Shown here: one piece after another, positions 46,261 through 58,100 of the stretch
How positions within the stretch are numbered: the first letter of the stretch is position 1
How the letters are laid out: each line of letters begins with the position of its first letter
NCBI GenBank assembly: GCA_963169105.1
Contig: OY720637.1
Span: 56,132,964-56,196,963 of the forward strand
Length of the DNA stretch: 64,000 bases
Direction of reading: 5' to 3'
Origin: Ceriagrion tenellum
Taxonomy: Eukaryota; Arthropoda; Insecta; Odonata; Coenagrionidae
Made by a program: the position numbers and the translations under genes
Notes under the pieces: model-generated
Seen by the model: only the letters and a program-made list of their open reading frames with translations
What the model was told of the DNA's origin: nothing
Databases searched by the model: none

Positions 46261-46919
46261 GATAGGAAACAGTTCAATGAAAAAAAGGAGTTTGAGGATT
46301 GATTGTTGATGCGCTATTTCATTTCGCTATCTAAAAAGTGTATCAGAATTTACGCTGGTATATTCGTTCCCGATGGGCCCAGTTTGGGCTGACGTTAAAA
46401 TTGCACACACTTCGGACACAAACTTCTCAAAATCCATGCCAATGGTCAATTTCAAAGTACATGAATGGCTATTTCAAGATAACATTGTAAAGCTTTCGTT
46501 CATTCGTAAACGTTCCCTCGGGCACAAAGCTGACGAATTTGCTTTAATTTCATTTTTATGCGGTGTAAATACGCAAATATTCAATCGCAATTTTTTAAAT
46601 ATAATGCGTTCATGCATGAAATCCACACGGGTGCATTTGTCATGTAAATATGCCCCTACAAACGATGCGAAATTTGTCACAAATTGTACCAGTTATGACA
46701 GAAATCAGCTTATTGTGTTGTTTTGGTCGCTTAAAATTCCACCAGCGTTATCAGCCGATGTATTCATTTTACCGCTTCGAAGTTCACCCTTGGAAACATT
46801 TCTCCAAGAATTGTTCCGAGGCATCTGATACGAATATTCTGGGTAGTTTCCAGAAAAAAAGTGCCTCGCTGAAATACTCAACGACGGATCAAGAGAAAAT
46901 TTCCATATCTTTACTCGTA
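46261..46919. other. no gene recognised
   Basis: A 151-codon plus frame (46373-46828) fills most of this stretch. It has no recognisable motif, no splice context and composition like its surroundings, so I do not call it a gene. Confidence 0.3.
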
Positions 46920-47285
46920 AGATCGTTTGAACAAAATATCATTTCACCTAGAAATCAGTGAATTTGGTCTCATTTTAAAGAAAAATTCCTCACCCTTACA
47001 AAGATGTCAAAATATTAGCCCCATATCGAACTACTTTCCCAGATTTTCGACGAAAAATATCTGCCTTTTTACTCGGGAAATGGTACGCGTATGTACTCCA
47101 ATGAGACCTTATTTTTAAAAAACGAGTAAATTTGCAACTCCCAGATCTCGTCAAAAAATTAACAGTGTGTTATTTGTATGTCTTCTCGAACATTTTTTAA
47201 AATATAAAACATATTGTTACCGAAGTAATCTTTTCAGGATCACAAGAAACCTTCCGTTTTAAAGGCGGAATGTTATAATAAATAA
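46920..47285 (-). repeat. unassigned dispersed repeat, copy 3 (inverted)
   Basis: Read on the minus strand it contains GTGATCCTGAAAAGATTACT (about 47240), then TGGAGTACATACGCGTACCA (about 47090), GGGAAAGTAGTTCGATATGG (about 47030) and TTTCTAGGTGAAATGATATT (about 46950). These are in the same order and spacing as copies 1 and 2. Confidence 0.7.
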
Positions 47286-47392
47286 GGCTATAAGGAACAA
47301 TCAGCGTCGATTAGTGCTCAAAAATTAAAACAACCTTAAAATTTTATTTTTTTCTACGCTAAAAAGTCCTATCGCTGAACATTATGAGGAGT

Positions 47393-47503
47393 AAGTTAGT
47401 TTTTAACGTTCATTGCTTGGACTGTGATATTAATTATCTCGGCCAAACACCTCAATATTTGAAACAAAGGCTTTCATAGCATAAAAGCGATATTAAAAAA
47501 ACC
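47393..47503 (+). mobile_element. Penelope-like element fragment, GIY-YIG endonuclease
   Basis: The forward frame reads KLVFNVHCLDCDINYLGQTP then QYLKQRLS, a stop, and HKSDIKK. This is the start of the GIY-YIG endonuclease of Penelope-like retroelements (CxxCxxxYxGQT...RxxEH). One stop replaces the residue before the conserved H. The piece is about 37 codons and isolated. Confidence 0.65.
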
Positions 47504-49164
47504 AAAAGAATTTATTTCCTCTCGTTCAAAATTCCTGATTATGTGCCCTCCTTTGATTTTCCAATGTAAAAATTATAGATTTTGAGAAAAATGTTATTTA
47601 CCGTATGGTAAAGGAAATAATTTCTTAAAGCGCTGACAGAAAAGTTAAAAAAACTAGATATTTTAAAATTAAATGGTGTGTATGCTAATTTTATAAGTAA
47701 AAATAGTTAAATTAAATAAAATACATTCTTTTCGTTTCCATGTTCATGCTCGTATTTTTTAAACTATTATGTATTTTCTTCTTGGTTTAAATAGCACTAT
47801 ATATTGACTGAGTTTGGGATTGGTTTGGTATTTTTTTAAATTAATGAGTGTCAAATTATTTGTGTGATATCTATAGTATTGGTATAATTATTCTGATTAT
47901 TGTTCATTTACGCTTTTGTGTTTTTCACGTTTTTACCAGAGTTGCTAGAAGAAATGTTCATAATTCTATAATCAGCATTCAATGGTATGTGTATTTTCGG
48001 TTCAAATATTTCTTGTGTTTCGTTGATGTTCATTCTGTTTTGTTACTATTTTAAGTCCTGAGGAAGTATCAAAAATAATCCTTCAGAATATTCCTTCAAA
48101 CAATTTCGAGGAACATAATTTACCTACTTTGTCCGCATATGAATTACGAATCCAAGTCCCTGGCCTATATCTGCATCTTTTTACGCGCTTCTTTTTTTAC
48201 GCGAAATTTTAGCGTGTTTTCGTGGTTTGGTGCTTAGCTTTATATTTACAGCTAAACTAACATATGCCAGCCGGACTGTCTATAGCATGAGTATTTTTGC
48301 GTAGTCCGGGCGACTTTTCTCGAAGCTAACCTTCTGCTTTCTTTTTTTGCAATAGATGACGAAGATTCAGCTGTGCTCTGTTACGTCAAGCATTTTCGGA
48401 TCTCGTGGTATCTACTTCATTCGAAAAACGACGAATCGCTGGGCCGTAATAGGGTCGTTACAAACTTTGACCATTGTTTGCCTCAATGTCTGCCATCGTT
48501 TCCATTGGAACGGAATGGTATGCGGTCCTATTTATGACAATAGGGCATTTTAAGCGTCCTCAGCCCAAGTGGCGGAGCGGTAGCAATTACGCGAATGTAC
48601 AATCGTAAAAGCATCGGTAAACCGTTTTATGGCCATTTGCCTAACTTCATCGGAGTATTATCACCCCTCCGCCGACTATAACTCGATAAAAGTCTTCAAA
48701 TTTCTCCGTAAATTTCTTGTCGAGCCCCCCCTAAGTGAGCCCTTCTTATCTCATTCATGAATCTAAATTTTATCTTTTCCTATTGGTAAAGAATTCGAGA
48801 CAAGAATGGTCTCGCATTGGGCTAAGGCGCACTGTTGATGCCTGGGATAGGAAGGGGAAGGAAGGGTCTCTTTAGGTCGTAAATTCGCCCCGATTTGCCT
48901 TTGGGATGGGACCCTCTTTAAGAATGAGTGCGGAGCGAATTATGCTTCCACATTCTGCTCAAAATAGGCATGAAACAACCCTTACATTAAAAAATACGGA
49001 AATTCGTTCCTGGATTAAAATCCAAGTAAAAACATTAACCTCCCCGAAAAGTTCTCGTATTTAATTTCTATAAGAGTAATAAAAATTGGTTTGACGTCGT
49101 GAAAGCAATTAAAAGGTAAAAACATACCGCGACCAAGAACAGGATTAAAATGACAACTGAATCC
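47504..49164. other. no gene recognised
   Basis: AT-rich sequence with short frames. Part of 47504-48070 could be the decayed 3' end of the Penelope fragment. The 48570-48950 part is less AT-rich but I find nothing in it. Confidence 0.3.
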
Positions 49165-49710
49165 ACGGGCTCAAACGTTTTTGGATATTTAAAAAAATAT
49201 ATTTTTCTCCATCGAAAAGTTGTTTTTTCTTTCGGTGTTTGGATATTTTTTTACGACACCGAGAACTATGCTATGTCAGGCACTCATGAGGGCGCGAGTG
49301 CTTGATTGAACTCATTAGTTTTTGATGATTCAAAAAATGTATTTTTTTTACCGTCGAAAAGTCCTGTTTTTTCTTTCTGGGTTTCATTTTTTGGCGAAAA
49401 CTGGTAATTCAGGCACTCATGAGGGCGCGAGTGCTTGATTGAACTCGGAAGTTTTGGACAATACAAAAAATATATTTTTTTACCATCGCATAGTTCTATT
49501 ATTCTTTCTTTCAGGGTTTGAACATATTTTGGCGACACCGCAAACTATGCTAAGTCAGGCACTCATGAGGGCGCGAGTTCTTGGTTGAACTCATAAGTTT
49601 TTGATGATTCAAAAAAAAATATTTTTTTAGAATCGGAAAGTTCTCAGTTTTTCTTTCAGTATTTCATTTTTTGCGATACCGAAAACTGTGCTAAGTCAGT
49701 CACTTATTAC
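49165..49710. repeat. minisatellite, about four units of 132-146 bp
   Basis: The marker TCAGGCACTCATGAGGGCGC starts at 49277, 49409 and 49555, and a decayed start (TCAGTCACT) at 49696, giving spacings of 132, 146 and 141. Each unit also has a TTTTTGATGATTCAAAAAA-type AT-rich half and an AAAGTT-CTGTTTTTCTTTC pyrimidine block. The first unit begins mid-way near 49165. The array ends just before the GC-rich region of the exon at 50372. Confidence 0.9.
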
Positions 49711-50371
49711 GTTTAGCGGCACAGGCGTGAGTACCGCTTAAATCGCCGCATTTAAAATCAATCACCAATAGCACTCACTTGTGTGCTCCTTTTGCCCGTT
49801 TCCCAGTTTCCGCACAAAGGAGTATCAACAAGTTATTCAAACGCCCTATAGATAACGCTGCTGTTTCCCAGCTGAACCGGCCGATGCTTTCAGTTCCGTG
49901 TACGAGTTCGCTCCCTTCCCCCCCGCCCGTGTCGTACGAATCGCTAGGTGTCGCGCATGCGCCGACTGGGGCTACAACAGAGCCCGAAGCGCTTGAGGTA
50001 AGATCACGCGCTGGAGTAAGGTATGATGGAGGCTGCGGTATTTACACTTCACATGAAGGACTCGAGGTAGTGATACCTCCGTGACTGGTGGCGGAGAAGG
50101 AGCAACAAGAACCGTAAAGACCACGGACATACGTTGTAATCTCCCTCTACATCGCATCCCGAGTCGATATCCCCGAAAGTTGACCAGATGTGCAGCGATA
50201 AATGATCGTGTTGAACATTATTTGGGACCTTCGCTGTTCGTTTCGGGGGCGACCTTGCCGGTTGGGATTTTCGATAGTCGCGGAGTGTATTAGGTTCCGC
50301 GTAGGCGGTTGAAAGCTTCCCTTCTGCTCTCGGGGGTCAAGCGTGCGGTGTCGGAGCGGCGAAAAATTGAC
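49711..50371 (+). promoter_or_regulatory. GC-rich promoter/5' UTR region of the exon at 50372
   Basis: Base composition shifts sharply to GC- and CpG-rich from about 49780 on, in contrast with the AT-rich surroundings, and stays so through the coding start. This is typical of unmethylated insect promoters and first exons. No TATA box is obvious. The exact start site cannot be placed. Confidence 0.45.
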
Positions 50372-50615
50372 ATGGATCCGGCCACCACCGTTTCTACGGT
50401 CCCTTCCCGGGTCGTCGCCATCGGCCGCACCGAGGGATGCCGTCGGCACTGGCTGTTGTGGATTGTGGTGCTCTTCGCGTTGGATACTTGGAGGGCGGTC
50501 GGCGCTGCTTCGATCACCGGGGTCGGTGTCACGTCTGGAGGCTGCGATGGGATGAGGTACATCTACCAGGAAATTGGAATCGCGCCCCCGGAAACCTCGA
50601 GCGATCCAGTTACAG
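50372..50615 (+). CDS. first coding exon of a putative secreted or membrane protein
   Basis: An ATG at 50372 (GACATGG context) opens 81 codons plus one base, ending CAG before a GTACGT donor at 50616. The N-terminus has a basic stretch, then a hydrophobic core (HWLLWIVVLFALDTW, residues about 29-43) ending near AVGAAS. This looks like a long signal peptide or signal anchor. The mature start would read ITGVGVTSGGCDGMRYIYQE with a single cysteine. CpG-rich codon use is unlike the noncoding surroundings. I do not recognise the family, and later exons are not found in the window, so the next intron is probably long. Confidence 0.55.
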
Positions 50616-52779
50616 GTACGTGTGATCCATCCTTTCATCATGTTTCAGTCGACTCGGGTGGGCGTCTTTTATCGGCTGAAACCACCAGGGATTCCCTCGC
50701 GAACGAAAAATCACCTTGCTTGACACGATAGTCCTTCTGTGGGCGTATTTACTGTTTACATTTTCCGATGTTTGCCTCCCGAGATCACCGTCGTGGAGCG
50801 TTTGGTGAGTCGCGTCGACTTTGGCCTCTTTCTCCTCCGATTACGTAGTTTCACGAAGAAAGTATTTCCCGTCGAAATTTTCACGTCGCCCGCCTTTCTT
50901 CTGTGGTAGTGCACGTGCGATTTCACGTTCGGGAATTGAAATCTACGGACACGGAAAAGTTTAATTGGACATTTACCGAGAATGAATTTGAATGTGAAAG
51001 GAGGGCAGAGGCATGATCTCGGCTTTCGATGATTTGTGAGAGGATGGTGTACAAATGTTGAGAAATTCGGGCTTGCTTAGTTGAGTAACGTTTTCACATG
51101 GGTTACGCGTGTTGACATTCCTTTGTGATACATATGTTTACAGTCATTGCCCTTAGATAGCGGATAATGACTTCTTCGTCTCGCCATGTATGTATTCCCT
51201 GCGAGAAGTGTTTTGTGTATTTTTCGTCAATTTTACCAGTAAATTCCCCACGAATAGCGTTCATCTCTGGGAATTGAAAATGTTCTTTGGGATTAAAGTT
51301 TTTCCTTGTCATAATTCATCATCATCTACTTAACTAATGGAAATGCGTGAGCTTCTCTTCATCGAAATGCTGCGTGTGACGTGGTATTGAAAACGAAAAT
51401 ATCATATAACAAAAAGTACTTAACTACAAATCTCCAACCTGTGCCTTTTGACTTCGATAACAGGAAACGTGCTGCTGTATTCTGCGTATTGCGAAATGAT
51501 GAATGGCGTTCAGATGTTGTTGACCTTTCATGGTGCGGACGGGGATCGAAAGTGAATTATAGGAAAGTGGTATAAACGCGTTAATGGGCATCGGATATTC
51601 ATCTTTATCCTGTTGGTCTTCGGCCGCAAATGACTTTCTCCCTCGAGTTTTACCCATCTCGTTTTAAAGTTCATTCCCCATTTTTTTTTCTAAAATAGAA
51701 ATATTTTGTCATGTGCTTTGATTTTGCGCTCGTTCAGATTAATCCCTTACGTGACTTAAGTGCTTTAATCAAAATATTTTGTGTGGGAAAAAATCAATTG
51801 ATCCTTCAAAAATTAAGGGATATCAAGCCCCTGTCGTTAAAAATCGGTTGGTTCATGTAAGCATGGAAGTAACAGTGTAGCTGGAAATGTCTTTTTATTG
51901 TTTAATCCCAAAAAAAAGTTTCCTGATTGTCCGTCATCTGTATTAACTATTTAAGGAACCGCGTCAGTTTCAGATCGAATATGGCTTTGTTTGGTCATTA
52001 GTATACATATTTAGTGCTAGTAGTAGCTTTAGTAGGGTTAATTCCTTCTTTTATAAATATATTATTTTCGCGTCGGACCATCGTTATTACGATGTGGTAC
52101 AATTTTATTCTATTTTTTCTATTGCATCTTCTTTTTCATGTTGCTTCTAGTTTTATAATGTATGTAATATCCATTCTATCTTACGGCAATGTTATGCATA
52201 ATATTTGTGTGCTCGAAATCCACCGACATGTTCACCCCTAGGAAATATATCTCTTTTAGTTGGATACATGCAAGGTTTTTCGTTCATCGGTGTGATTTTT
52301 TCTCACGGACATATTTATTCCTTGGTTCAAAATTCACACACGCAACTACATATCTGTTGCATATTCCCGGAGTCAATTTAAATCCGATTTTTCTCTGTTA
52401 GGTTACCATTTGAATACTTGCGCGAATGTTTTACAGCAACTTGCAATGACCGAACATCATCTGGAATCGATCTTCAACTTGATCCAGGTAATTAATAATT
52501 AATTCTATTTCGTATCCACTATGGAGAAATGAAGTCAATACGTGCGCGGTGGGCAATCACTTCGCTTTAGGATAGATCTAAGGCCTAACCCAAGCGGTAA
52601 AGGACTTGAATAATTGTCATTGCGACCCGATCAATGGCGAAGTAGTATTAGTTTTTTTCCATTTTGGATCTACGATCTCCGAGGGGAGGAAACGATTGAC
52701 ATGAATCTTTCCATCTCTCCTCTCAACATTGTTTCCTTTTTGTATTTCTGTCATCACCATCATCAACTGGTATTCTGCC
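50616..52779. other. presumed intron of the 50372 gene
   Basis: Sequence is moderately GC-rich for the first 300 bases, then AT-rich. No further exon with convincing splice sites and protein similarity was found. Confidence 0.35.
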
Positions 52780-53170
52780 TACAGGCAGGTTCCTAACACC
52801 AAGGCAGTCTCCAATTCGTCCTGTGCCGGGCATCTTCCTTGATTTCAGTGTAACCTCTGTTTATCTTCTCTTCTGTCATTTTCAGCCTTCTTCTCCTTTC
52901 TCCCTCCACTGTTCCCTCGACTGCTGTATTTAAAATCCCCTTCCCTCTGAAAATATTTCTGATCCAGTTTTCCCGTCTTCTGTGTTGTTTTCTGTAGTGT
53001 TCTTTTCTCCCTTACCATTACCAGCACCTCCTCATATCTTATTCTATCCACCTATTTCACTCTCTCTAACCTCCTCCACACCCACATCTCAAAAGCGTCG
53101 ATCTTATCCTTCTCTCTGCTCCCCAAGGTCCACGTTTTGCATCCATGCAACATAACACTCCACACACAAC
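52780..53170 (-). mobile_element. RTE-like LINE relic, post-RT tail
   Basis: The minus strand reads RTWTLGSREKDKIDAFEMWV, then WRRLERVK, a stop, VDRIRYEEVLVMV and REKRTLQKTTQK. This is the WTL...FEMW.WRR.E..KW.DR..NEEVL tail of arthropod LINEs, much as in the 42390 copy. The downstream GHVL and RGR blocks are barely readable. Confidence 0.72.
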
Positions 53171-55825
53171 ATTTATTGTAACTTTTAGGTGGTGGAGAGA
53201 GATAAGTGTTCTCTGAGCATTTGATGAAGGTGCTTGTTTTTCGTCACATGAAATAAAACCAAAGAAAACGAGAGTGCAAGCCGACTTCATTCGTGGAAGT
53301 TTTTCTTTGACCTCGAAATAAGTTAGTTTCCGTGTTTGGCAGTTTTTCTTGTTCCACTTCTCAGGCTCGGATTTACTATTTGAAGCCGACTAGGCGCTAA
53401 TCATAGCGGCTTCCCAACACCCTTTGTTCTTCCCCGCAACTCACCTCCACATTTACAGACGCATTGGAAAACTGAGAATTTGTCGTACTAGTAACCCAAA
53501 CAGTTTTAACTCCACCGCCTAAGTACGTAAAGTTTTATATCTTACAGGAATATTTGCTGCAAAAGTTTGCTAACTGTAAATAAAATCTAAGAAAAATCGT
53601 CCTCAAACATAGAGCGTTCTAGGCAAGCATGATTAATCCGGGCATGACCGTACTCAAGCTATTTCTTTCAATTGCAAATCCTTCAAAAACAGTATCCATT
53701 CCGCGTCAATAGAAAAATCGTGACTCTTGAGAAAAGGCCGTTGACTCTGTAGCTGAGTAATGAAAATACGTACGTCGTCTCGACCTCTTTTCTGAAACGC
53801 TCTTGAGGCACATGTTTTTATTTCAGGTGTGAAGATGGGGCCGTGTTTTTTTAAAAAAAAGGTACAACGCCTGTGAAGTGAGAGAGGGAGAGAGAGGCGG
53901 CTGTTCCTCGCATAACTTTTTCGAGACTCTTCTTCGGTCAGATGAGGGTGTCATTTTCTCCGAGAGCTTTCGTGAGGTGGGCTTGGGGTGTGGGGGCGAG
54001 AAGTATTTTAGCCGGTTTTGTGCCGAGCGCTCAACGAATATCGAGCGTCTCCAAATGAGTCATTCCATTCAGCAAAACAAATGAAAAAAACACAGAGTGA
54101 AATTTCATTTCTTTCTCGCACTTTTTCGTCTGCACGGCACTCCCGTTTCATTGTACTGTGGATTTATTATTTCTTTTTTTTTTAATCTCGAGCCTTGGGC
54201 GCCGGGAGCATTATACGTATTTACGCTGCGTGAAGAGAGAAAGAGGTGTTTGCTTCTGTGTCATTGTGGTAATAGTTTCTTGAGCCCTTTTTTTATCTCT
54301 CACAGTTTTGATGATGGAAACGGCCTTTTCGCCGGTAAGGGTGGGTGGGCCGGGCGGAGCTAGGCTGAAAGATGGTGATTAATCTGTCCTGATGTGCATT
54401 TTTTGAGCCTCGCTCGGCGCATTCTCGTCAGTGTGAAAAATGATTCATCATCGCTCCTTCCATGAGTGTTTTTACACGTCTGCATTGAAGTTTTTTTCGT
54501 CTCGATTCTCTGTATATTAATTAAAATCAGCGTCACCTCTCATTGTCCCTATTTCCGGGTTCGTAACCTAATAATGTGTGTAGTGTTTATTTTAAATTTA
54601 AAAAATTAGTCTCGAGTTCATCATTGATTATGAATTGTTTTATATGCCATATTGCTTTCCCCTTTAATTGACTGATTCCGAGAAATGTTATACCACTCCA
54701 TATATATGGGGGTGCTAAAGAGTCTTTTTGTGTGTACACTCGGGAAACAAAACGCATCGAAATGTAAGTGGGTTTCTAATCCGGAGTTTTAAGATCCAAG
54801 TGGAAAAGTTTGTCCGTGGAAGAGAACTGCAAAATGAAGGATATTCCAAATATTTATTTTTGTGAGGGAAACCATGTTTACCCATGTTTTTTGTGAAAAA
54901 ATACAACAGTAACTCGCAATAAAACTTCCTCGTTTCAAACGATAGAAATTACGGAAATTTTGATCGCGATAAAAACCGAATATCGCTTGTTATATTCATT
55001 TAGCTATGCTCAAATAGTAGCTTTACCGTCTTGGCATATATTGGCATGAATTTTTCAGCGTAGGCTGTTAATACCCACTTAATTTTACGAAAGAACCACG
55101 AGTTTAGGAATAATAAATGCGTGTCAATTGGAGATAACTTATTTGTTTTATTTGGAGAGTTATGCAGAAGGTAGATAGGGCACTTTTGGGCCAGAAGCCA
55201 AGTCGGCGCCGTGCCGCTTGGGAAATTTTATCTGGATTTCGGCGTTTCCCTTTGATCTGCCGTCCTTCCCTTCAGAGCGTGGACCGGTGGCTCATCGAAG
55301 CGAGGTTACTCTCACTTCATGTAGTCCGTTCAGTGTATGCATGGCAGCCCAGCGGAAATAAACTCCCAACCCGTCTCTGGACGGCCCCCGAAACAAAGCC
55401 AGCCGCATTTGCATCCCGAGATTCGTCCTATGTTCGGCTTTCACACTTCTCCTCTTCTTTGTCTCATCTGAATTTTAAGTTACCGTGGGATAGGATAAGT
55501 GTTCTTTTCTGGTGCATTAACGACTAGAGCCTTTGAGCGACGACGGGAAAAGTCGGATGTTGAGTATGAGGTTATGTGGTTCAGAATCCTTGCCTTTTAG
55601 ACGTTGCTGCGGGCATTTGAGACGTAGCAGTGGAGGTGGATGAAGTAAATTAGTTGACGGCTCGGAAGGTCATCGGAAAAGTGTTGATTGTGGCGTGGGA
55701 AAGGGTTTTTATATAATTAATTGTCCGAATATTGCCTCCATACGATTACAAGCCCCCTTAAATTTCAAGTCTCACTTTTGGAAACAAATTAACATTGTGC
55801 GAAATTCCTTAGAGAAAAAAATCAT
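53171..55825. other. no gene recognised
   Basis: Contains GA-rich (53878-53960) and T-rich patches and two frames over 85 codons (54097-54363, 55162-55527) with no recognisable domain. Possibly more intron of the 50372 gene. Confidence 0.3.
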
Positions 55826-55904
55826 CCGCCTTGACCGGGATACGAACCCGGATCCCTCGATTTCCGGCCGACTGTTTTAGCCAGTTAAGCAACCGAGGCG
55901 TCCT
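55826..55904 (-). repeat. tRNA-like SINE head
   Basis: On the minus strand, box A TTGCTTAACTGG (55892-55881) and box B GGGTTCGTATCC (55849-55838) are correctly spaced. A T-arm CCGGG...CCCGG and a 6-of-7 acceptor-like pairing are present. The anticodon stem is poor, so I favour a SINE head or tRNA pseudogene over a working tRNA. Confidence 0.55.
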
Positions 55905-55974
55905 CTTCCCCTGGCCATTAGCATCTTTCTTTTCAGGTAAAACACGCTTTTTATGTGAAAAATAGAATAAAAGC

Positions 55975-56551
55975 TCAAACGATTTCGTACTGTCTACTAG
56001 TTTTTATTTCACCTCTTGCTACACGTGTTTCAACTGAACAACAGTCATCCTCAGGCAAGACAAATACAACATAAACAGATATGGGCTTATATAATACGTG
56101 AAACACCGTGTTTACGTCACACTGTGAAAGGATAGAAGGAAAAGTGGAAGAAAATGGAAAGGGGGGAGGGGGGGAGGGTGGTGTGAGGAGAGAGGGTGGT
56201 TTGTTGGAGGAGGTAAAGTTATTTAACAATGGAGTCAAAAATCGGAGAATGACAGACAAATTCATTCTCGTTTAATAAGTTCATTTTCTTTCGTTTTCTA
56301 TTAACTATTTCCCACTGTTCCGCAACATCTAGACGGTGTCCTTTCTCCTGGGAACGGAGGATTTTCACATTAAATGTGGAGTGGTGAGAATCTTCCATTA
56401 GATGTTTGGCGAAATAAGACTTCGGGTCTCTGTTCACCAAACACCTTTTGTGTTCCGACACCCTGGTTAAAAAATTTCTACCAGTTTGACCGACATAAAC
56501 ACTACCACATGTGTCACACTTAAGGCAATAAATGAAAAATAGTATATGCAC
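55975..56551 (-). mobile_element. Penelope-like element, GIY-YIG endonuclease and 3' end
   Basis: The minus frame 56551-56219 has 110 codons. It reads YCLKCDTCGSVYVGQTGR, then RVSEHKRCLVNRD, then SYFAKHLMEDSH and EQWEIVNRKR. These are the full GIY-YIG endonuclease blocks (VYVGQ, R..EH, H) of Penelope-like retroelements, which cut target DNA for insertion. The domain has no stop, unlike most relics here. Downstream to 55975 lies a purine-rich stretch on the minus strand... and then CCTGAGGATGACTG and GTTGAAACACGTGTAG, a typical 3' end of such elements. The RT domain is missing, so the copy is 5' truncated. Confidence 0.82.
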
Positions 56552-57954
56552 CTGAATTAGATACTTACCATTTTAACTTGAATTTGTTTTGCTATAATCG
56601 AGAAAACGAAATACTCAACTACCTAGAACTTTTGGATTCATATACTCAATGGAACGTCAGTATTAAATTTTGAAGTGCCCGAAAATAATCACATCCTATC
56701 ACTATTATGGCCGATATGTTGACAAATACGTGGGGCTTAACTGTGGGGTTTTTCATAATACTGGGTTATGAGGGAGTGATGGGAATTAATGACTTCCTAT
56801 GAATAGCTCCACGGTCTATTTGATTGTACTGTACTAAGACTAATAACATCATTTGCCGTGTGAAAAGCCTCTTGAAAATTTATCATGCCGTTCTCCGACT
56901 CCTGAAAATATCTTTTGTGAAGTAAAAAAAAAGTTGCATTTCCCTGTTCCCTATGCTTTCCCATTCCGAATCAAATTTCCGAGCATAAATCCAGTTAATT
57001 GCAAATGGACTGATTTACATCGTCCAAATTGAATTTGGAAATCTGAATTAGATCCATGGTTTGAGGTAATTTACGGGAAAGATATTGATTCTCCTTTTAT
57101 AAATTACAAATTCGAGGGTTGCAGGAGAGTAATTCGTTACGGTTCCCTCATTGTGGACACATATATTTTTTTAATGTCCCCTGTCGAACTTCTAATATTA
57201 TTGTTCCATTCCGAGGTATGGCGGAATTTAAAGTTGGTGTACGGGTTTTAAATATCTTAGTAAAATACCTTCATGCACACATACCCGGGCCACTGTTGCT
57301 ATGGTGTTGATGGATGGGACGTTGTCTCACGGCAAATCGTTATGATTCGTGCTCATTTGTGTGCGTATACTCGAGAGCATTCAATAGCTTTTTAATTTGG
57401 AGCCTTGTTGTGATTTATTGTGATGCGGTTAAAAATCACAGGGTGGTGGCTGTCATCCCTGCTTCTGATCTTTTTCTCACTTTATGTTCATGTGCATAGT
57501 TTCGTCTCGTGTTGTTTTGACGAATGCTAGTTTTTTAATCTAATATTAGATAAATCGACCTTTTTCGGTCGAGTACGTAGTTTCATATACATATATTGTG
57601 TACGGAAGAAAACATGAACCAGGATTTCTTTTCTGGGGAGTATATGTTTAAAATTGCTCGATGGTTTTTCTACTCTTTACAGTTTGATATTTCATCGTTC
57701 AGATTCAAGGGTATCGTACCTGATATCGGGATTAAGGCCAAATTATATTCGGCAAACTTGAAATAATACTATTGAAATTACGGTTGGTATCTTCGGCAAC
57801 AAGTCGAGATAAAGCCTAAAATACGTAAGTTTATTTCATAACCGAGATAATAAGTAACAAAGGTAAAGATTTTTCGCCATAAATATTGAAGCAAGTACCA
57901 AATAACCCTCACAACTGCTTTGATTCTAAAATTATATTGAAATATAGTCACTAT
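56552..57954. other. no gene recognised
   Basis: AT-rich sequence, short frames only, no repeat recognised. Confidence 0.3.
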
Positions 57955-58100
57955 TATGACTAGGGAACCAACACGCTCGAACTACCATAATCGAATGAAT
58001 GGAAGGGGAAATACCCCATGTATTGCTATACTTACACTAGTAAAAACGTATAGTAAAATAGAGAGCAGCCTTTGTTGTTTCTTAGGTGCTTTAAACCTTT
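57955..58100 (-). repeat. unassigned dispersed repeat, copy 4 (fragment)
   Basis: On the minus strand GGTAGTTCGAGCGTGTTGGT and then TTCCCTAGTCATAATAGTGA match 44203-44240 of copy 2 (GGTAGTTTGAGCGTGATAGT, TTCCCCAGTCATAATGGAAA). Similarity fades into the following 60 bases. Confidence 0.55.

Noticed and set aside
46373..46828. 151-codon plus-strand frame next to dispersed repeat copy 3
   Set aside because: No motif, no splice context and no similarity I could recognise. A frame of this length is expected by chance in 64 kb.
55162..55527. 121-codon plus-strand frame
   Set aside because: No motif, no hydrophobic or repeat pattern and no splice-site support.
55826..55904. Possible true tRNA gene
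   Set aside because: Boxes A and B and the T-arm are present, but the anticodon stem is poor and the acceptor stem has a mismatch, so a SINE head or pseudogene is more likely.
55985..56060. Hammerhead ribozyme at the Penelope-like 3' end
   Set aside because: Penelope-like elements can carry hammerheads, and a CTGAGGATGAC...GAAAC pattern is visible, but the strict CTGATGA...GAAA core and the three stems are not there.
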